In this document: positions 26,846 to 35,540 of the stretch, piece by piece
Numbering within the stretch: position 1 is the first letter of the stretch
How the letters are laid out: the number at the start of each line of letters is the position of its first letter
From: Acidovorax sp. SUPP3334
GTDB lineage: Bacteria; Pseudomonadota; Gammaproteobacteria; Burkholderiales; Burkholderiaceae_C
Direction of reading: 5' to 3'
NCBI RefSeq assembly: GCF_030159055.1
Contig: NZ_BQXQ01000009.1
Span: 79,100-143,099, forward strand
DNA length: 64,000 nt
Program-made: the position numbers and the translations under genes
The notes under the pieces: generated by a model
Databases searched by the model: none
The model's input: the letters and a program-made list of their open reading frames with translations, nothing else
What the model was told of the DNA's origin: nothing

Positions 26846-26875
26846 GCCCCGCCGCGTACGGCCACGCGGCGGGGC
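26846..26875. terminator. GC-rich hairpin between convergent genes
   Basis: A 12-bp perfect stem, GCCCCGCCGCGT (26846-26857) with ACGCGGCGGGGC (26864-26875), has a 6-nt loop. There is no T run on either side. It lies between the bactofilin stop and the thioesterase stop on the other strand, so it is probably a bidirectional transcription barrier or an mRNA 3' stabiliser. Confidence 0.5.
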
Positions 26876-26883
26876 TGGCGTGT

Positions 26884-27321
26884 TCAGGAGGGCGTGGTGC
26901 CGCCGGGCGCGTCGGCCACCGGCAACGGACGGGGCCTGCCCGCGGCGTCGATGGCCACATAGGTCAACCGCGCTTCCGTCACCTTCATATATCGGCCCTG
27001 CGCTGAAAAGCGCTCCGCATACACCTCGACTTCGACGGTGACTGAGGTGCGCCCGGTGCGGGTGACAGCCGAAAAGAACGAAAGAATATCGCCCACGCGC
27101 ACGGGCTGCTTGAACACGAATTCATTCACCGCCACGGTCGCCATGCGCCCCTGCACGTAGCGCGCCGGCAAGACGGATCCCGCCAGATCCACCTGGGCCA
27201 TGACCCATCCGCCGAAGATGTCGCCGTTGGCATTGCAGTCGGCCGGCATCGGAATCACCTTGAGTACCAGCTCCTTGTCGGTGGGCAACTCGGTGAGGGC
27301 AGCGCTGGGAAGAGCGGTCAT
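26884..27321 (-). CDS. YciA-like acyl-CoA thioesterase (hotdog fold)
   Basis: The start ATG 27321 (MTALPSAALTE) gives 145 residues. YciA/cytosolic acyl-CoA hydrolase pattern: KVIPMPADCNANGDIFGGWVMAQVDLAGS, with the catalytic Asn/Asp loop, then AVNEFVFKQPVRVGDILSF. These enzymes hydrolyse a broad range of acyl-CoAs. It is divergent from the Atm1-like exporter gene with only 41 bp between the starts. Confidence 0.9.
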   Translation of the reverse strand: MTALPSAALTELPTDKELVLKVIPMPADCNANGDIFGGWVMAQVDLAGSVLPARYVQGRMATVAVNEFVFKQPVRVGDILSFFSAVTRTGRTSVTVEVEVYAERFSAQGRYMKVTEARLTYVAIDAAGRPRPLPVADAPGGTTPS

Positions 27322-27362
27322 GGGCACAATCTCGGTAAAAACAACAACCGGAATTGTCCCCC

Positions 27363-29192
27363 ATGCGCCCCACTGGCGAATCCTCTCCCTCTCCGGGCGC
27401 GACATCCGCCGCCCGCACCCGCACCGACTGGGCCACGCTCGGGCGGCTCGTTCCCTATCTCTGGCAGTACAAATGGCGGGTGATCGCAGCGCTGGTGTTC
27501 GTCATCGGCGCCAAGGTGGCCAACGTCGGGGTGCCGCTGCTCCTCAAGCAATTGATCGACGCCATGTCGATTTCCCCGGGCGATCCCACCGCCGTCGTCG
27601 TCGTGCCCATGGCGCTGCTGCTGGCCTATGGCGCGCTGCGCCTGTCCACTTCGGTCCTGACCGAACTGCGTGAACTGGTCTTCGCCAAGGCCACGCAGGG
27701 CGCGGCCCGCAGCATCGCGCTGCAGACGTTCGAGCATCTGCATGCCTTGAGCCTGCGGTTCCATCTGGAGCGGCAGACGGGGGGCATGACGCGCGACATC
27801 GAGCGCGGCGTGCGTGGCATCGAATCGCTCATCTCGTTCACCCTGTTCAACATCGGGGCGACGCTGGTCGAGGTGTTTCTCGTGCTCGGCGTGCTCGCGG
27901 TGAAGTTCGATGCATGGTTCGCCTGGATCACGCTGGGTGCGCTGGGGCTGTACATCCTGTTCACGGTGCTGCTGACCGAATGGCGCACGAAATTTCGCCG
28001 CCAGGCCAATGAATTCGATTCTGCCGCCCATGCGAAGGCCGTGGACTCGCTGCTGAACTACGAAACGGTCAAGTACTTCAACAACGAGGCGTTCGAAGCG
28101 CAGCGCTACGACGAGAGCCTGCAGCGGCTGCGCCATGCACGGCTCAAGAGCCAGACCTCGCTGTCGCTGCTGAATACCGGGCAGCAGCTGATCATCGCCA
28201 CCGGCCTCGTCGCCATGCTCTGGCGCGCCGCGCAAGGGGTGGCCGATGGCCGCATGACGCTGGGCGACCTCGTGATGGTGAACGCCTTCATGATCCAGCT
28301 CTACATTCCGCTCAACTTCCTCGGCGTGATCTACCGCGAGATCAAGCAGAGCCTCACCGACCTGGACAAGATGTTCACGCTGATGGACAAGGACCGCGAA
28401 GTGGCCGACGCCCCGGGCGCGCAGCCGCTGGCGCACCTGGAGCACCCGGCCGTGCGGTTCGAAGACGTGCATTTCGCGTATGAAAGCCGCGCCGGCAGTG
28501 CCCGGCCTATCCTGCACGGCATCAGCTTCGAGATCCCGGCCGGCAAGACGGTGGCGGTGGTAGGGCCGTCGGGCTCTGGAAAGTCCACGCTGGCACGCCT
28601 GCTCTTTCGGTTCTACGACATCCAGTCGGGCCGCATCACGGTGGCGGGGCAGGACATCCAGCGCGTGACGCAGGACAGCCTGCGGCGTGCCATCGGCATC
28701 GTGCCGCAGGACACCGTGCTGTTCAACGACACCATCGCCTACAACATCGCCTATGGGCACCCGGGCGCCAGCCAGGAAGACGTCGAAGCCGCCGCCCAGG
28801 CCGCCCGCATCCATGGCTTCATCGCCGCCACGCCGCTGGGCTACGCCACGCAGGTGGGTGAGCGGGGCCTCAAGCTGTCCGGTGGTGAAAAGCAGCGCGT
28901 GGCCATTGCGCGCACGCTGCTGAAGAACCCGCCCATCCTGATCTTCGACGAGGCCACGTCCGCGCTCGACTCCGCCAACGAACGCGCGATCCAGGCCGAA
29001 CTGAAAAGCGCGGCGCGCAACAAGACGGCCCTGGTGATCGCGCACCGCCTCTCCACGGTGGTCGATGCGCACGAGATTCTGGTGATGGAGGCCGGCCGAA
29101 TCATCGAGCGCGGCACCCATGCAGCGCTGCTGGAGCGCAATGGGCGCTACGCCAGCATGTGGGCGCTGCAGCAAAGCGGCGAAGCGGGCTGA
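27363..29192 (+). CDS. Atm1/HMT1-type ABC exporter (fused permease and ATPase)
   Basis: ATG 27363 (a TTG three codons upstream is less likely) gives 609 residues. The six-helix ABC_membrane domain (about 25-320) includes RQTGGMTRDIERGVRGIESL and the glutathione-site-like DSLLNYETVKYFNNEAFEAQRYD, which is the Atm1 hallmark. The ATPase domain has Walker [15 protein letters not shown], signature LSGGEKQRVAIARTL and Walker B ILIFDEATSALD. Atm1-type proteins export glutathione persulfide or metal-glutathione conjugates from the cytoplasm and help Fe-S or heavy-metal homeostasis. Functional assignment is by family. Confidence 0.92.
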   Translation: MRPTGESSPSPGATSAARTRTDWATLGRLVPYLWQYKWRVIAALVFVIGAKVANVGVPLLLKQLIDAMSISPGDPTAVVVVPMALLLAYGALRLSTSVLTELRELVFAKATQGAARSIALQTFEHLHALSLRFHLERQTGGMTRDIERGVRGIESLISFTLFNIGATLVEVFLVLGVLAVKFDAWFAWITLGALGLYILFTVLLTEWRTKFRRQANEFDSAAHAKAVDSLLNYETVKYFNNEAFEAQRYDESLQRLRHARLKSQTSLSLLNTGQQLIIATGLVAMLWRAAQGVADGRMTLGDLVMVNAFMIQLYIPLNFLGVIYREIKQSLTDLDKMFTLMDKDREVADAPGAQPLAHLEHPAVRFEDVHFAYESRAGSARPILHGISFEIPAGKTVAVVGPSGSGKSTLARLLFRFYDIQSGRITVAGQDIQRVTQDSLRRAIGIVPQDTVLFNDTIAYNIAYGHPGASQEDVEAAAQAARIHGFIAATPLGYATQVGERGLKLSGGEKQRVAIARTLLKNPPILIFDEATSALDSANERAIQAELKSAARNKTALVIAHRLSTVVDAHEILVMEAGRIIERGTHAALLERNGRYASMWALQQSGEAG

Positions 29193-29248
29193 TCGGTGCG
29201 CTCAGGCCCTGGCGCTGCTTGTAAGAAGCGCGCCAGGCGTGCGCTGCC

Positions 29249-30280
29249 TCAGGGCTTGCGCGCGGCGATGGCCTTTTCGGCCTGGTCCACCAGGTCGGCG
29301 CCGATCTGGCCCTTCCACTTGTCGAACACCGGCCGCGTGGCTTTCACGAAGGATTCCCGCTCTGCCGGACTGAGCTGGGTCACCGTCACCCCGTGGCTGG
29401 CGATTTCCTTGAGCAGTGGCTTGTCGGCCTCGACCATGCCCTTGCGCGCGATGGCGATCTCTTCCTTGCCGGCGTCGATGGCCGCCTGCTTGACGATCTC
29501 GCGGTCAGCGGGTGTCCAGCTGTTCCAGATGTCCTTGTTGACCACGAAGATCAACGGGTCGTTGATGTAGCCCCACATGGTCACGTGTTTTTGCGCCACG
29601 GTGTAGAGCTTGGCGGCCATGTAGACGGAGACCGGGTTTTCCTGGCCATCGACGGCGCTGCTGGCCATGGCGGGCTGGGCGTCGGCCCAGCTCATCTGCG
29701 TGGGGTTGGCGCCCAGCGCCGTGAAGGTGTCCAGGAACAGGGGTGAGCCGACCACGCGGATCTTCAGCCCCTTCAGGTCTTCGGGGGACTTGATGGCCTT
29801 CTTGGAGTTGGAGATTTCACGGTAGCCGTTCTCGCCCCAGGCCAGCGGCATGACGCCCGCCTTTTCCAGCGTCTGGAAGATGCTCCTGCCGACCTCGCCC
29901 TGGGTCACCGCGTCCACAGCCGCATAGTCCGGAAACAGGAAGGGCAGCGAAAACAGGTTGAGCGGCTTGACCTGGGGCGACCAATTGATGGTCGAGCCCA
30001 CGGCCATGTCGATCACGCCCTGGCGCAGCGCGCTGAATTCGCGCGTCTGGTCGCCCTGGATCAGCGAAACGCCGGGGTACAGCTTGATGTTGATGCGCCC
30101 TTGCGTGCGCTCGCGGACCTTGTTGGCCCACAGCTCGCCGCCCTTGCCCCATGGAAAGGCGGTGCCCAGCACCAGCGACATGCGGTATTCGCTTTTGTAG
30201 TTTTGCGCCAGGGCCGGCGTGGCGAAGGCCAGTGCGGCGGCGGCAGCGACGGCGCTGGTGAGGAAGGTGCGCAGTTTCAT
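29249..30280 (-). CDS. TRAP transporter periplasmic solute-binding protein (DctP family)
   Basis: A 343-residue protein. The signal peptide is MKLRTFLTSAVAAAAALAFA, with cleavage after ATPALAQ. The mature part has the DctP pattern (GGELWANKVRERTQGRINIKLYPG, LGANPTQMSWADAQPAMASSAVDGQENP). The family Arg that binds the ligand carboxylate is plausibly the one in GLKIRVVGSP. It delivers a carboxylate to the DctQM permease encoded upstream on the same strand; the three genes form one operon. Ligand unknown. Confidence 0.92.
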   Translation of the reverse strand: MKLRTFLTSAVAAAAALAFATPALAQNYKSEYRMSLVLGTAFPWGKGGELWANKVRERTQGRINIKLYPGVSLIQGDQTREFSALRQGVIDMAVGSTINWSPQVKPLNLFSLPFLFPDYAAVDAVTQGEVGRSIFQTLEKAGVMPLAWGENGYREISNSKKAIKSPEDLKGLKIRVVGSPLFLDTFTALGANPTQMSWADAQPAMASSAVDGQENPVSVYMAAKLYTVAQKHVTMWGYINDPLIFVVNKDIWNSWTPADREIVKQAAIDAGKEEIAIARKGMVEADKPLLKEIASHGVTVTQLSPAERESFVKATRPVFDKWKGQIGADLVDQAEKAIAARKP

Positions 30281-30323
30281 GGTTTCAGTCTCCTGGTTTT
30301 CTCGGAAAAGGGCGGGGCAACCG

Positions 30324-31622
30324 TCAGTAGCCCAGGCGGGCGGGCAGCCACAGTGCCAGTTGCGGGAAGGCGATGACCAGCACCATGACGACGAACATCG
30401 CCAGGAGCATGGGCCCGACCCAGCGCACGGTGGATTCCATGCGCACGCCAGCGATGCGGCACGACACCATGAGGTTCACGGCCAGCGGCGGGGTGAACTG
30501 GCCCAGCGCGACCTTGAGCGTGAGGATGACGCCGAACCACACCGGGTCCCACTGGTAGTGCTGCATGATGGGCAGCAGCAGCGGCACGAAGATGAGAAAG
30601 ATCGAAATGCCGTCCAGGAACATGCCCACCGTGATGAGCAGCAGGATCAGCAGCGCCATCACGCCGTACTCGCCCAGGCCCGAGTTCACGATGGCCGTCG
30701 CCACCGGATCGATCACGCCCAGCGTGGACAGCGAGAACGCGAAGATGCCGGCCAGCGACACCACCAGCAGGATCACGGCGGAGAGTTCGCCGGCTTCGCG
30801 CAGGATGGGGAACAGGTCGCGCACCTTGATCGTGCGGTGGACGCACATGCCCACGAACAGGCCGTAGAACACCGCCACCACCGCGGCCTCGGTGGGCGTG
30901 AACCATCCGGCGCGCATGCCGCCCAGGATCAGCACCGGCGCGGCCAGGCCCCAGGACGCATCGCGCAGGCTGCGCCAAAAGGGCGGGCGCGGCATGGAGG
31001 ATTCGAGCGCTCCCATCTTGTGCCGGCGGGCCAGCCACACGGCCGGCACGATCAGCGCGATGCCAGCGAGCACGCCCGGAATCATGCCGGCCGCGAACAG
31101 CGCCGGCACCGAGGCGCCTGGCACCAGCACCGAATAGATGATGAATGCGACCGACGGAGGGATCAGGATGTCGGTGGCTGCCGCAGCGCCCACCACGCTG
31201 GCCGAGAACGAACCGGGGTAGCCCGCACGCGACATGGCCGCGATCATCACGCCGCCCACGGCCGCGGCGTTGGCCGGGCCGGAGCCGGAAATCCCGCCCA
31301 GGAACATGGCCACGGCGATGGCCACCAGCGGCAGCATGCCCGGGCCGCGGCCCACGATGGCCACCGCGAAGTTCACGAGCCGCAGTGCCACGCCCGAGCG
31401 GTCGAAGATCGAGCCCACGAGCACGAACATGGGAATGGCCAGCAACGGGTACTTGCCCAGGCCGGCATAGAAGTTCTGCGGCACGGCCAGCAGGCCGAAC
31501 CACTGGCTGTCGGCATTGGCCAGCGCGATGGCTGTCACGCCGGCCAGGCCCAGGGACGCGCCGATCGGCACGCCCACGAACATCATGGCGAGGAACGCCA
31601 CGAACAGCAGGGTGGCGATCAT
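30324..31622 (-). CDS. TRAP transporter large permease (DctM family)
   Basis: ATG 31622 overlaps the small-permease stop by 4 bp, although the frame is open much further upstream; the product has 432 residues. About twelve hydrophobic helices are present, starting MIATLLFVAFLAMMFVGVPIGASLGLAGV. Family loops include GISGSGPANAAAVGGVMIAAM and LLLITVGMFLDGISIFLIFVPLLLPI. It forms the sodium-coupled translocation domain with DctQ. Confidence 0.93.
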   Translation of the reverse strand: MIATLLFVAFLAMMFVGVPIGASLGLAGVTAIALANADSQWFGLLAVPQNFYAGLGKYPLLAIPMFVLVGSIFDRSGVALRLVNFAVAIVGRGPGMLPLVAIAVAMFLGGISGSGPANAAAVGGVMIAAMSRAGYPGSFSASVVGAAAATDILIPPSVAFIIYSVLVPGASVPALFAAGMIPGVLAGIALIVPAVWLARRHKMGALESSMPRPPFWRSLRDASWGLAAPVLILGGMRAGWFTPTEAAVVAVFYGLFVGMCVHRTIKVRDLFPILREAGELSAVILLVVSLAGIFAFSLSTLGVIDPVATAIVNSGLGEYGVMALLILLLITVGMFLDGISIFLIFVPLLLPIMQHYQWDPVWFGVILTLKVALGQFTPPLAVNLMVSCRIAGVRMESTVRWVGPMLLAMFVVMVLVIAFPQLALWLPARLGY

Positions 31623-32176
31623 TCGTCGGCGGCCTGTCGGCCCGGCGATGGGGCCGCGCGGCCCCGCCGGATGAACAGGCCGACTGCGCGCCAGGTGATC
31701 AGCGCGGACAGCAGCGGCAGCCACACCGAATACCACCATTGCGGCACACCGATGCCGGGCGAGGTTTCGCCGAAGCGGTAGTCGTCCCACACCACGCGCA
31801 CGCTCAGCACGGCGATCACGCCGAAAAGCAGCGCCACCATCAGCGCCCCGAAGCGCGCCAGGCCGTGCCGCCGCGCGGCCGAGCCGCCTTCGGCGAACCA
31901 TTCGATGCGGATGTGCTGGTCGCGCGCGACGGCGGCAGAGCCCGCCACCAGCGCCAGAACGATCATGAGAAAGACCGAAATCTCTTCGGTCCAGGCGAAA
32001 GAGGAGTTGGTGAAATAGCGCACCAGCACGTTGGCGAAGGTGATGAGGGCCAGGGCCGCCATCACGATGACGGTGAGCCAGTCTTCGATGCGCAGGGAAC
32101 GGGGGGTGTCGTCGTCAGGCTTGGCGACGGGTGCGGCGCCATGGGGCGAAGGCCCGGACGGGGGAGGTAGGGGCAT
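31619..32176 (-). CDS. TRAP transporter small permease (DctQ family)
   Basis: ATG 32176 gives 185 residues; a TTG at 32203 would add nine residues, and neither start has a clear ribosome site. After a Pro-rich cytoplasmic N-terminus come four TM helices: LTVIVMAALALITFANVLVRYF, WTEEISVFLMIVLALVAGSAA (the DctQ signature region), FGALMVALLFGVIAVLSV and WYSVWLPLLSALITW. It is the first gene of the DctQMP operon and divergent from the LysR gene. Confidence 0.9.
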   Translation of the reverse strand: MPLPPPSGPSPHGAAPVAKPDDDTPRSLRIEDWLTVIVMAALALITFANVLVRYFTNSSFAWTEEISVFLMIVLALVAGSAAVARDQHIRIEWFAEGGSAARRHGLARFGALMVALLFGVIAVLSVRVVWDDYRFGETSPGIGVPQWWYSVWLPLLSALITWRAVGLFIRRGRAAPSPGRQAADE

Positions 32177-32288
32177 GGGAGGCAGAGGGGTCAGGGAGAT
32201 CAAACAACGTGGCGATGCAGGTCACTCTGCCCACCGGCCTTGTGCGCCAGGGGCCCGGACGGGCGGCGTTCGGAACGCCGAAGGCCAT

Positions 32289-32300
32289 TTTGCAAGCAAA
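32289..32300. promoter_or_regulatory. Candidate regulator site between TRAP operon and LysR gene
   Basis: TTTGC-AA-GCAAA, a 5-bp dyad with a 2-bp spacer, sits in the 200-bp divergent intergenic region. LysR regulators often bind dyads in such shared regions, but this one is short and the assignment is speculative. Confidence 0.25.
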
Positions 32301-32376
32301 CGTGCCAGCGTCCGGTGCAGGGTTTCCCCAGGGCGTTGAGCAGGAGGGGCATGCGCTCGCCCCGATAATGCGCGCC

Positions 32377-33315
32377 ATGGAAACCAAGTGGCTCGAGGAT
32401 TTCGTCAGCCTCGCGGAAACGCGCAGCTTCAGCCGGTCGGCGCAGTTGCGCCATGTGACCCAGCCAGCGTTCTCGCGCCGCATCCAGGCGCTCGAGGCCT
32501 GGGCCGGCACCGATCTGGTGGACCGCAGTTCCTACCCGACCCGGCTCACGCCCGCGGGCAAGACCCTTTACGAAGAGGCGCTGGAGATGCTGCAGGCCAT
32601 GCAGAACACCCGTGCCATGCTGCGGGCCCACACCAGCGCCGGCAAGGACATGATCGAGTTCGCGGTGCCCCATACGCTGGCGTTCACGTTCTTTCCCGCA
32701 TGGCTGTCGAGCCTTCGCGAGCGCTTCGGGCCCGTCAAGAGCCGCCTGATCGCCCTCAACGTGCACGACGCCGTATTGCGCCTGGTGGAAGGAGGGTGCG
32801 ATCTGCTGATCGCCTACCACCACCCCTCGCAGCCGTTCCAGCTCGATGCCGACCGCTACGAGATGGTGACGCTGGGCCAGGAAATCCTCTCGCCCTATTC
32901 CCGCGCCAATGCCGAAGGCCAGCCGCTGTTCAGCCTGCCGGGCCGTGCCAGCGATCCGTTGCCCTATCTGGGGTATGCGCCCGGTGCGTATCTGGGCCGC
33001 GTGACGGAATTGATCCTTAAACAGTCGAGCACGGCCATCCACCTGGACCGTGTCTATGAGACCGACATGGCGGAGGGGCTCAAGGCCATGGCCGTGGAAG
33101 GGCACGGGGTCGCCTTCCTTCCGCACAGCGCCGTCAAAAAGGAACTCCGCTCCCGCCGCCTGGTGAGCGCCGCTCCACCGGGGGTGGAGGATTTGCAGAT
33201 GGCGATGGAGGTGCGCGCCTACCGCGAGAAGCCGTCGGGCAAAGAGCCCTCCAAGGGCATCGTGCAATCGCTGTGGACCTACCTGCAGGCCCACGGTACG
33301 GACAAGCCCCTTTGA
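32377..33315 (+). CDS. LysR-family transcriptional regulator
   Basis: ATG 32377 (METKWLEDFVSLAETRSF) gives 312 residues; an ATG three codons upstream is possible. The winged HTH at about 1-60 reads SFSRSAQLRHVTQPAFSRRIQALEAW. The effector domain follows (about 90-300), ending in EGHGVAFLPHSAVKKEL. It is divergent from the TRAP operon and is likely to regulate it, with the transported carboxylate as inducer (inference). It resembles the HypT/YjiE group of LysR proteins in its N-terminal METKWLEDF, which offers an alternative role in oxidative stress. Confidence 0.88.
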   Translation: METKWLEDFVSLAETRSFSRSAQLRHVTQPAFSRRIQALEAWAGTDLVDRSSYPTRLTPAGKTLYEEALEMLQAMQNTRAMLRAHTSAGKDMIEFAVPHTLAFTFFPAWLSSLRERFGPVKSRLIALNVHDAVLRLVEGGCDLLIAYHHPSQPFQLDADRYEMVTLGQEILSPYSRANAEGQPLFSLPGRASDPLPYLGYAPGAYLGRVTELILKQSSTAIHLDRVYETDMAEGLKAMAVEGHGVAFLPHSAVKKELRSRRLVSAAPPGVEDLQMAMEVRAYREKPSGKEPSKGIVQSLWTYLQAHGTDKPL

Positions 33316-33501
33316 CGCGGTAGGCGCGTTATGTGTCAATTGCATAATTCCACAGAGCAATTGGCATTGGAAAGACGTTGTGTCGGGACGTACATTCCGT
33401 CCCGGCGTCCGGAGCGAAGCGCAAAAGCCTTCGCCCAACAGAGAGGCCCGGCCTGGCACGGTGTTTGCTCGGGTTAGAACTTACGAACTTTGAGACAAGC
33501 C

Positions 33502-34392
33502 ATGAAAACATTCCGCTGGAAGCCCGTAGGGGTCGCCGCAGCCTTGTGCTGGTGGGGCATGGCTGTCTCCGCCCAAGGGCTGCTGGACCGTGTGTCAGCG
33601 GGCGGCAAGCTGGTTCTGGCTTACCGCGAATCCTCGGTGCCCTTTTCCTATGTGGATGGCGGCAAGCCCATCGGCTATGCCGTGGACCTGTGCCAGCGGA
33701 TCGCCGAGGTCGTTCGCAAGAAGACCGGCCGCAAGGACATGGAGGTGGAATTCGTGCCGGTCACTTCGGCCAACCGCCTCGAAACCATCGAAAAGGGCCG
33801 CGCCGACATGGAGTGCGGCTCCACCACCAACAATGCCGAGCGCCGCCAGGCCGTGGCGTTCACCGTGCCGCATTTCATCACCGGCGCCCGCCTGCTGGTG
33901 CCGGCGCAGAGCAATGTGGACCGCATCGAAGACCTGAGCGGCAAGAAGCTCGTCTCGACCAAGGGCTCCACGCCGCTCAAGGCCGCGCAGCAGATCAACC
34001 GCGAGCGCCTGCTGCAGATCAACGTCATCGAAGCCCCCGACCACGCCAAAGCCGTCGAAATGGTGGAAAAGGGCGAGGCCGACGCCTTCGCCATGGACGA
34101 TGTGCTGCTGTACGGCCTGGCTTCCAACCGGCCCAACCCCGCTGCGCTCAAGGTGGTCGGCAAGTTCATCACCACCGAGCCGCTGGCGATCATGCTGCCC
34201 AAGAACGATCCCGCGTTCAAGAAGCTGGTGGACGACGAAATGCGCCGCCTCATCACCAGCCGCGAGATCTACCCCATCTACGACAAGTGGTTCACGCAAC
34301 CCATACCGCCTTCCAACCGCGCGCTCAATCTTCCCGTGAGCTATCTCTTGAGGGATTTCTGGAGATACCCCACCGACCAGGTTCCGTTTTGA
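33502..34392 (+). CDS. Glutamate/aspartate-type ABC transporter receptor (GltI paralogue 1)
   Basis: ATG 33502 (a TTG four codons earlier is less likely) gives 296 residues. The Sec signal ends near AVSAQG. SBP family 3 pattern: KLVLAYRESSVPFSYVDGG and ADMECGSTTNNAERR, the latter being the glutamate/aspartate-specific stretch shared with GltI. It precedes the complete gltI-like, gltJ, gltK, gltL set and looks like an old duplication of the next gene that has diverged strongly. It may widen ligand range. The 186-bp gap upstream is AT-richer than its surroundings and contains two CAATTG motifs; a promoter is likely there. Confidence 0.88.
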   Translation: MKTFRWKPVGVAAALCWWGMAVSAQGLLDRVSAGGKLVLAYRESSVPFSYVDGGKPIGYAVDLCQRIAEVVRKKTGRKDMEVEFVPVTSANRLETIEKGRADMECGSTTNNAERRQAVAFTVPHFITGARLLVPAQSNVDRIEDLSGKKLVSTKGSTPLKAAQQINRERLLQINVIEAPDHAKAVEMVEKGEADAFAMDDVLLYGLASNRPNPAALKVVGKFITTEPLAIMLPKNDPAFKKLVDDEMRRLITSREIYPIYDKWFTQPIPPSNRALNLPVSYLLRDFWRYPTDQVPF

Positions 34393-34513
34393 GCAAGGTT
34401 TTTTGCTGCGCTTCCCCGATGTTCCGGGTATTCGGCATGGTGGCGGATTCCGCCCTGTGCCACTATCTAGAACGATTCTTTCCCTCGCATCCGTAAGTTC
34501 TTAGGAGATCCTG

Positions 34514-35416
34514 ATGAAGAAACATTTGCTGGCAGTCGCCATCACCGCCCTGGCCGCAGGCAGCGCTTTCGCGCAAGCCAACGACACGCTGGCCAAGATC
34601 AAGGCCTCCGGCACGATCACCGAAGGCGTGCGCGAATCTTCCGGTCTTTCGTACACCCTGGGTGACGGCAAGTACACGGGCTTTCACTACGATGTCTGCG
34701 CCAAGGTCATCGCCGACGTGCAAAAGCAGCTGGGCCTGTCCAAGCTGGACGTCAAGTACCAGCCCGTGACGTCGCAAAACCGCATTCCCCTGGTGCAAAA
34801 CGGCACGGTGGACATCGAGTGCGGCTCCACCACCAACAACGCGGCCCGCCAGAAGGACGTCGCCTTCGCGGTCACGACCTATGTCGAAGAAGTGCGCATC
34901 GCCGTCAAGGCCGATTCGGGCATCACCGGCATCAAGGACCTGAACGGCAAGAACATCGCCACCACCACCGGCACCACCTCGGTGCAGACGCTGCGCAAGA
35001 ACAAGCGCGCCGAAGGCCTGACGTTCAAGGAAGTGTTCGGCAAGGACCACTCCGACAGCTTCCTGCTGCTGGAATCCGGCCGCGCCGACGCGTTCATCAT
35101 GGACGGTTCGATCCTGGCCTCCAACATCGCCAAGTCCAAGAGCCCGGGCGATTTCAAGATCGTCGGCGAAGTGCTGAGCGTGGAACCCATCGCCATCATG
35201 ATCCGCAAGGACGACCCGGCCTTCAAGAAGGCCGTGGACGACAGCATCAAGGCCCAGATCAAGTCCGGCGACATGGCCAAGCTGTATGACAAGTGGTTCA
35301 TGCAACCCGTGCCACCGAACAACGTGAAGATCGGCCTGCCATTGAGCGAAGCGACCAAGGCCGCCTGGGCGAACCCCAACGACAAGCCCATGGAAGAGTA
35401 CGCGACCAAGGACTGA
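34514..35416 (+). CDS. gltI: Glutamate/aspartate ABC transporter periplasmic binding protein
   Basis: A 300-residue protein. The ribosome site AGGAG precedes ATG 34514. The signal peptide MKKHLLAVAITALAAGSAFA cleaves before QAND. The mature protein has the SBP family 3 fold with TITEGVRESSGLSYTLGDGK, the ligand-site GTVDIECGSTTNNAARQ, and GKNIATTTGTTSVQTLRKN. It binds L-glutamate/L-aspartate in the periplasm and docks on GltJK. A strong hairpin follows before the permease genes, which is the usual way to make receptor in excess. Confidence 0.92.
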   Translation: MKKHLLAVAITALAAGSAFAQANDTLAKIKASGTITEGVRESSGLSYTLGDGKYTGFHYDVCAKVIADVQKQLGLSKLDVKYQPVTSQNRIPLVQNGTVDIECGSTTNNAARQKDVAFAVTTYVEEVRIAVKADSGITGIKDLNGKNIATTTGTTSVQTLRKNKRAEGLTFKEVFGKDHSDSFLLLESGRADAFIMDGSILASNIAKSKSPGDFKIVGEVLSVEPIAIMIRKDDPAFKKAVDDSIKAQIKSGDMAKLYDKWFMQPVPPNNVKIGLPLSEATKAAWANPNDKPMEEYATKD

Positions 35417-35439
35417 GCGCCCCGGCGCCCGCTTGCATC

Positions 35440-35472
35440 AAACGCCCACCGCCCGGTGGGCGTTTGTTTGTT
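35440..35472 (+). terminator. Partial terminator/attenuator inside the glt operon
   Basis: An 11-bp perfect stem, AAACGCCCACC (35440-35450) with GGTGGGCGTTT (35455-35465), has a GCCC loop and is followed by TGTTTGTT. The tail is weaker than a pure T run, consistent with partial read-through into gltJKL. Confidence 0.8.
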
Positions 35473-35540
35473 CTCCCCGGCAGGGATGCCCGGGATGGGG
35501 CGTCAAGTTTGAAGACAACGAGATTTGAGAAGGATTTCCC

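Noticed and set aside
32204..32376. An extended N-terminus for the LysR protein starting as early as 32131
   Set aside because: The HTH of LysR proteins begins at METKWL; the upstream codons have no conserved character and overlap the TRAP operon.
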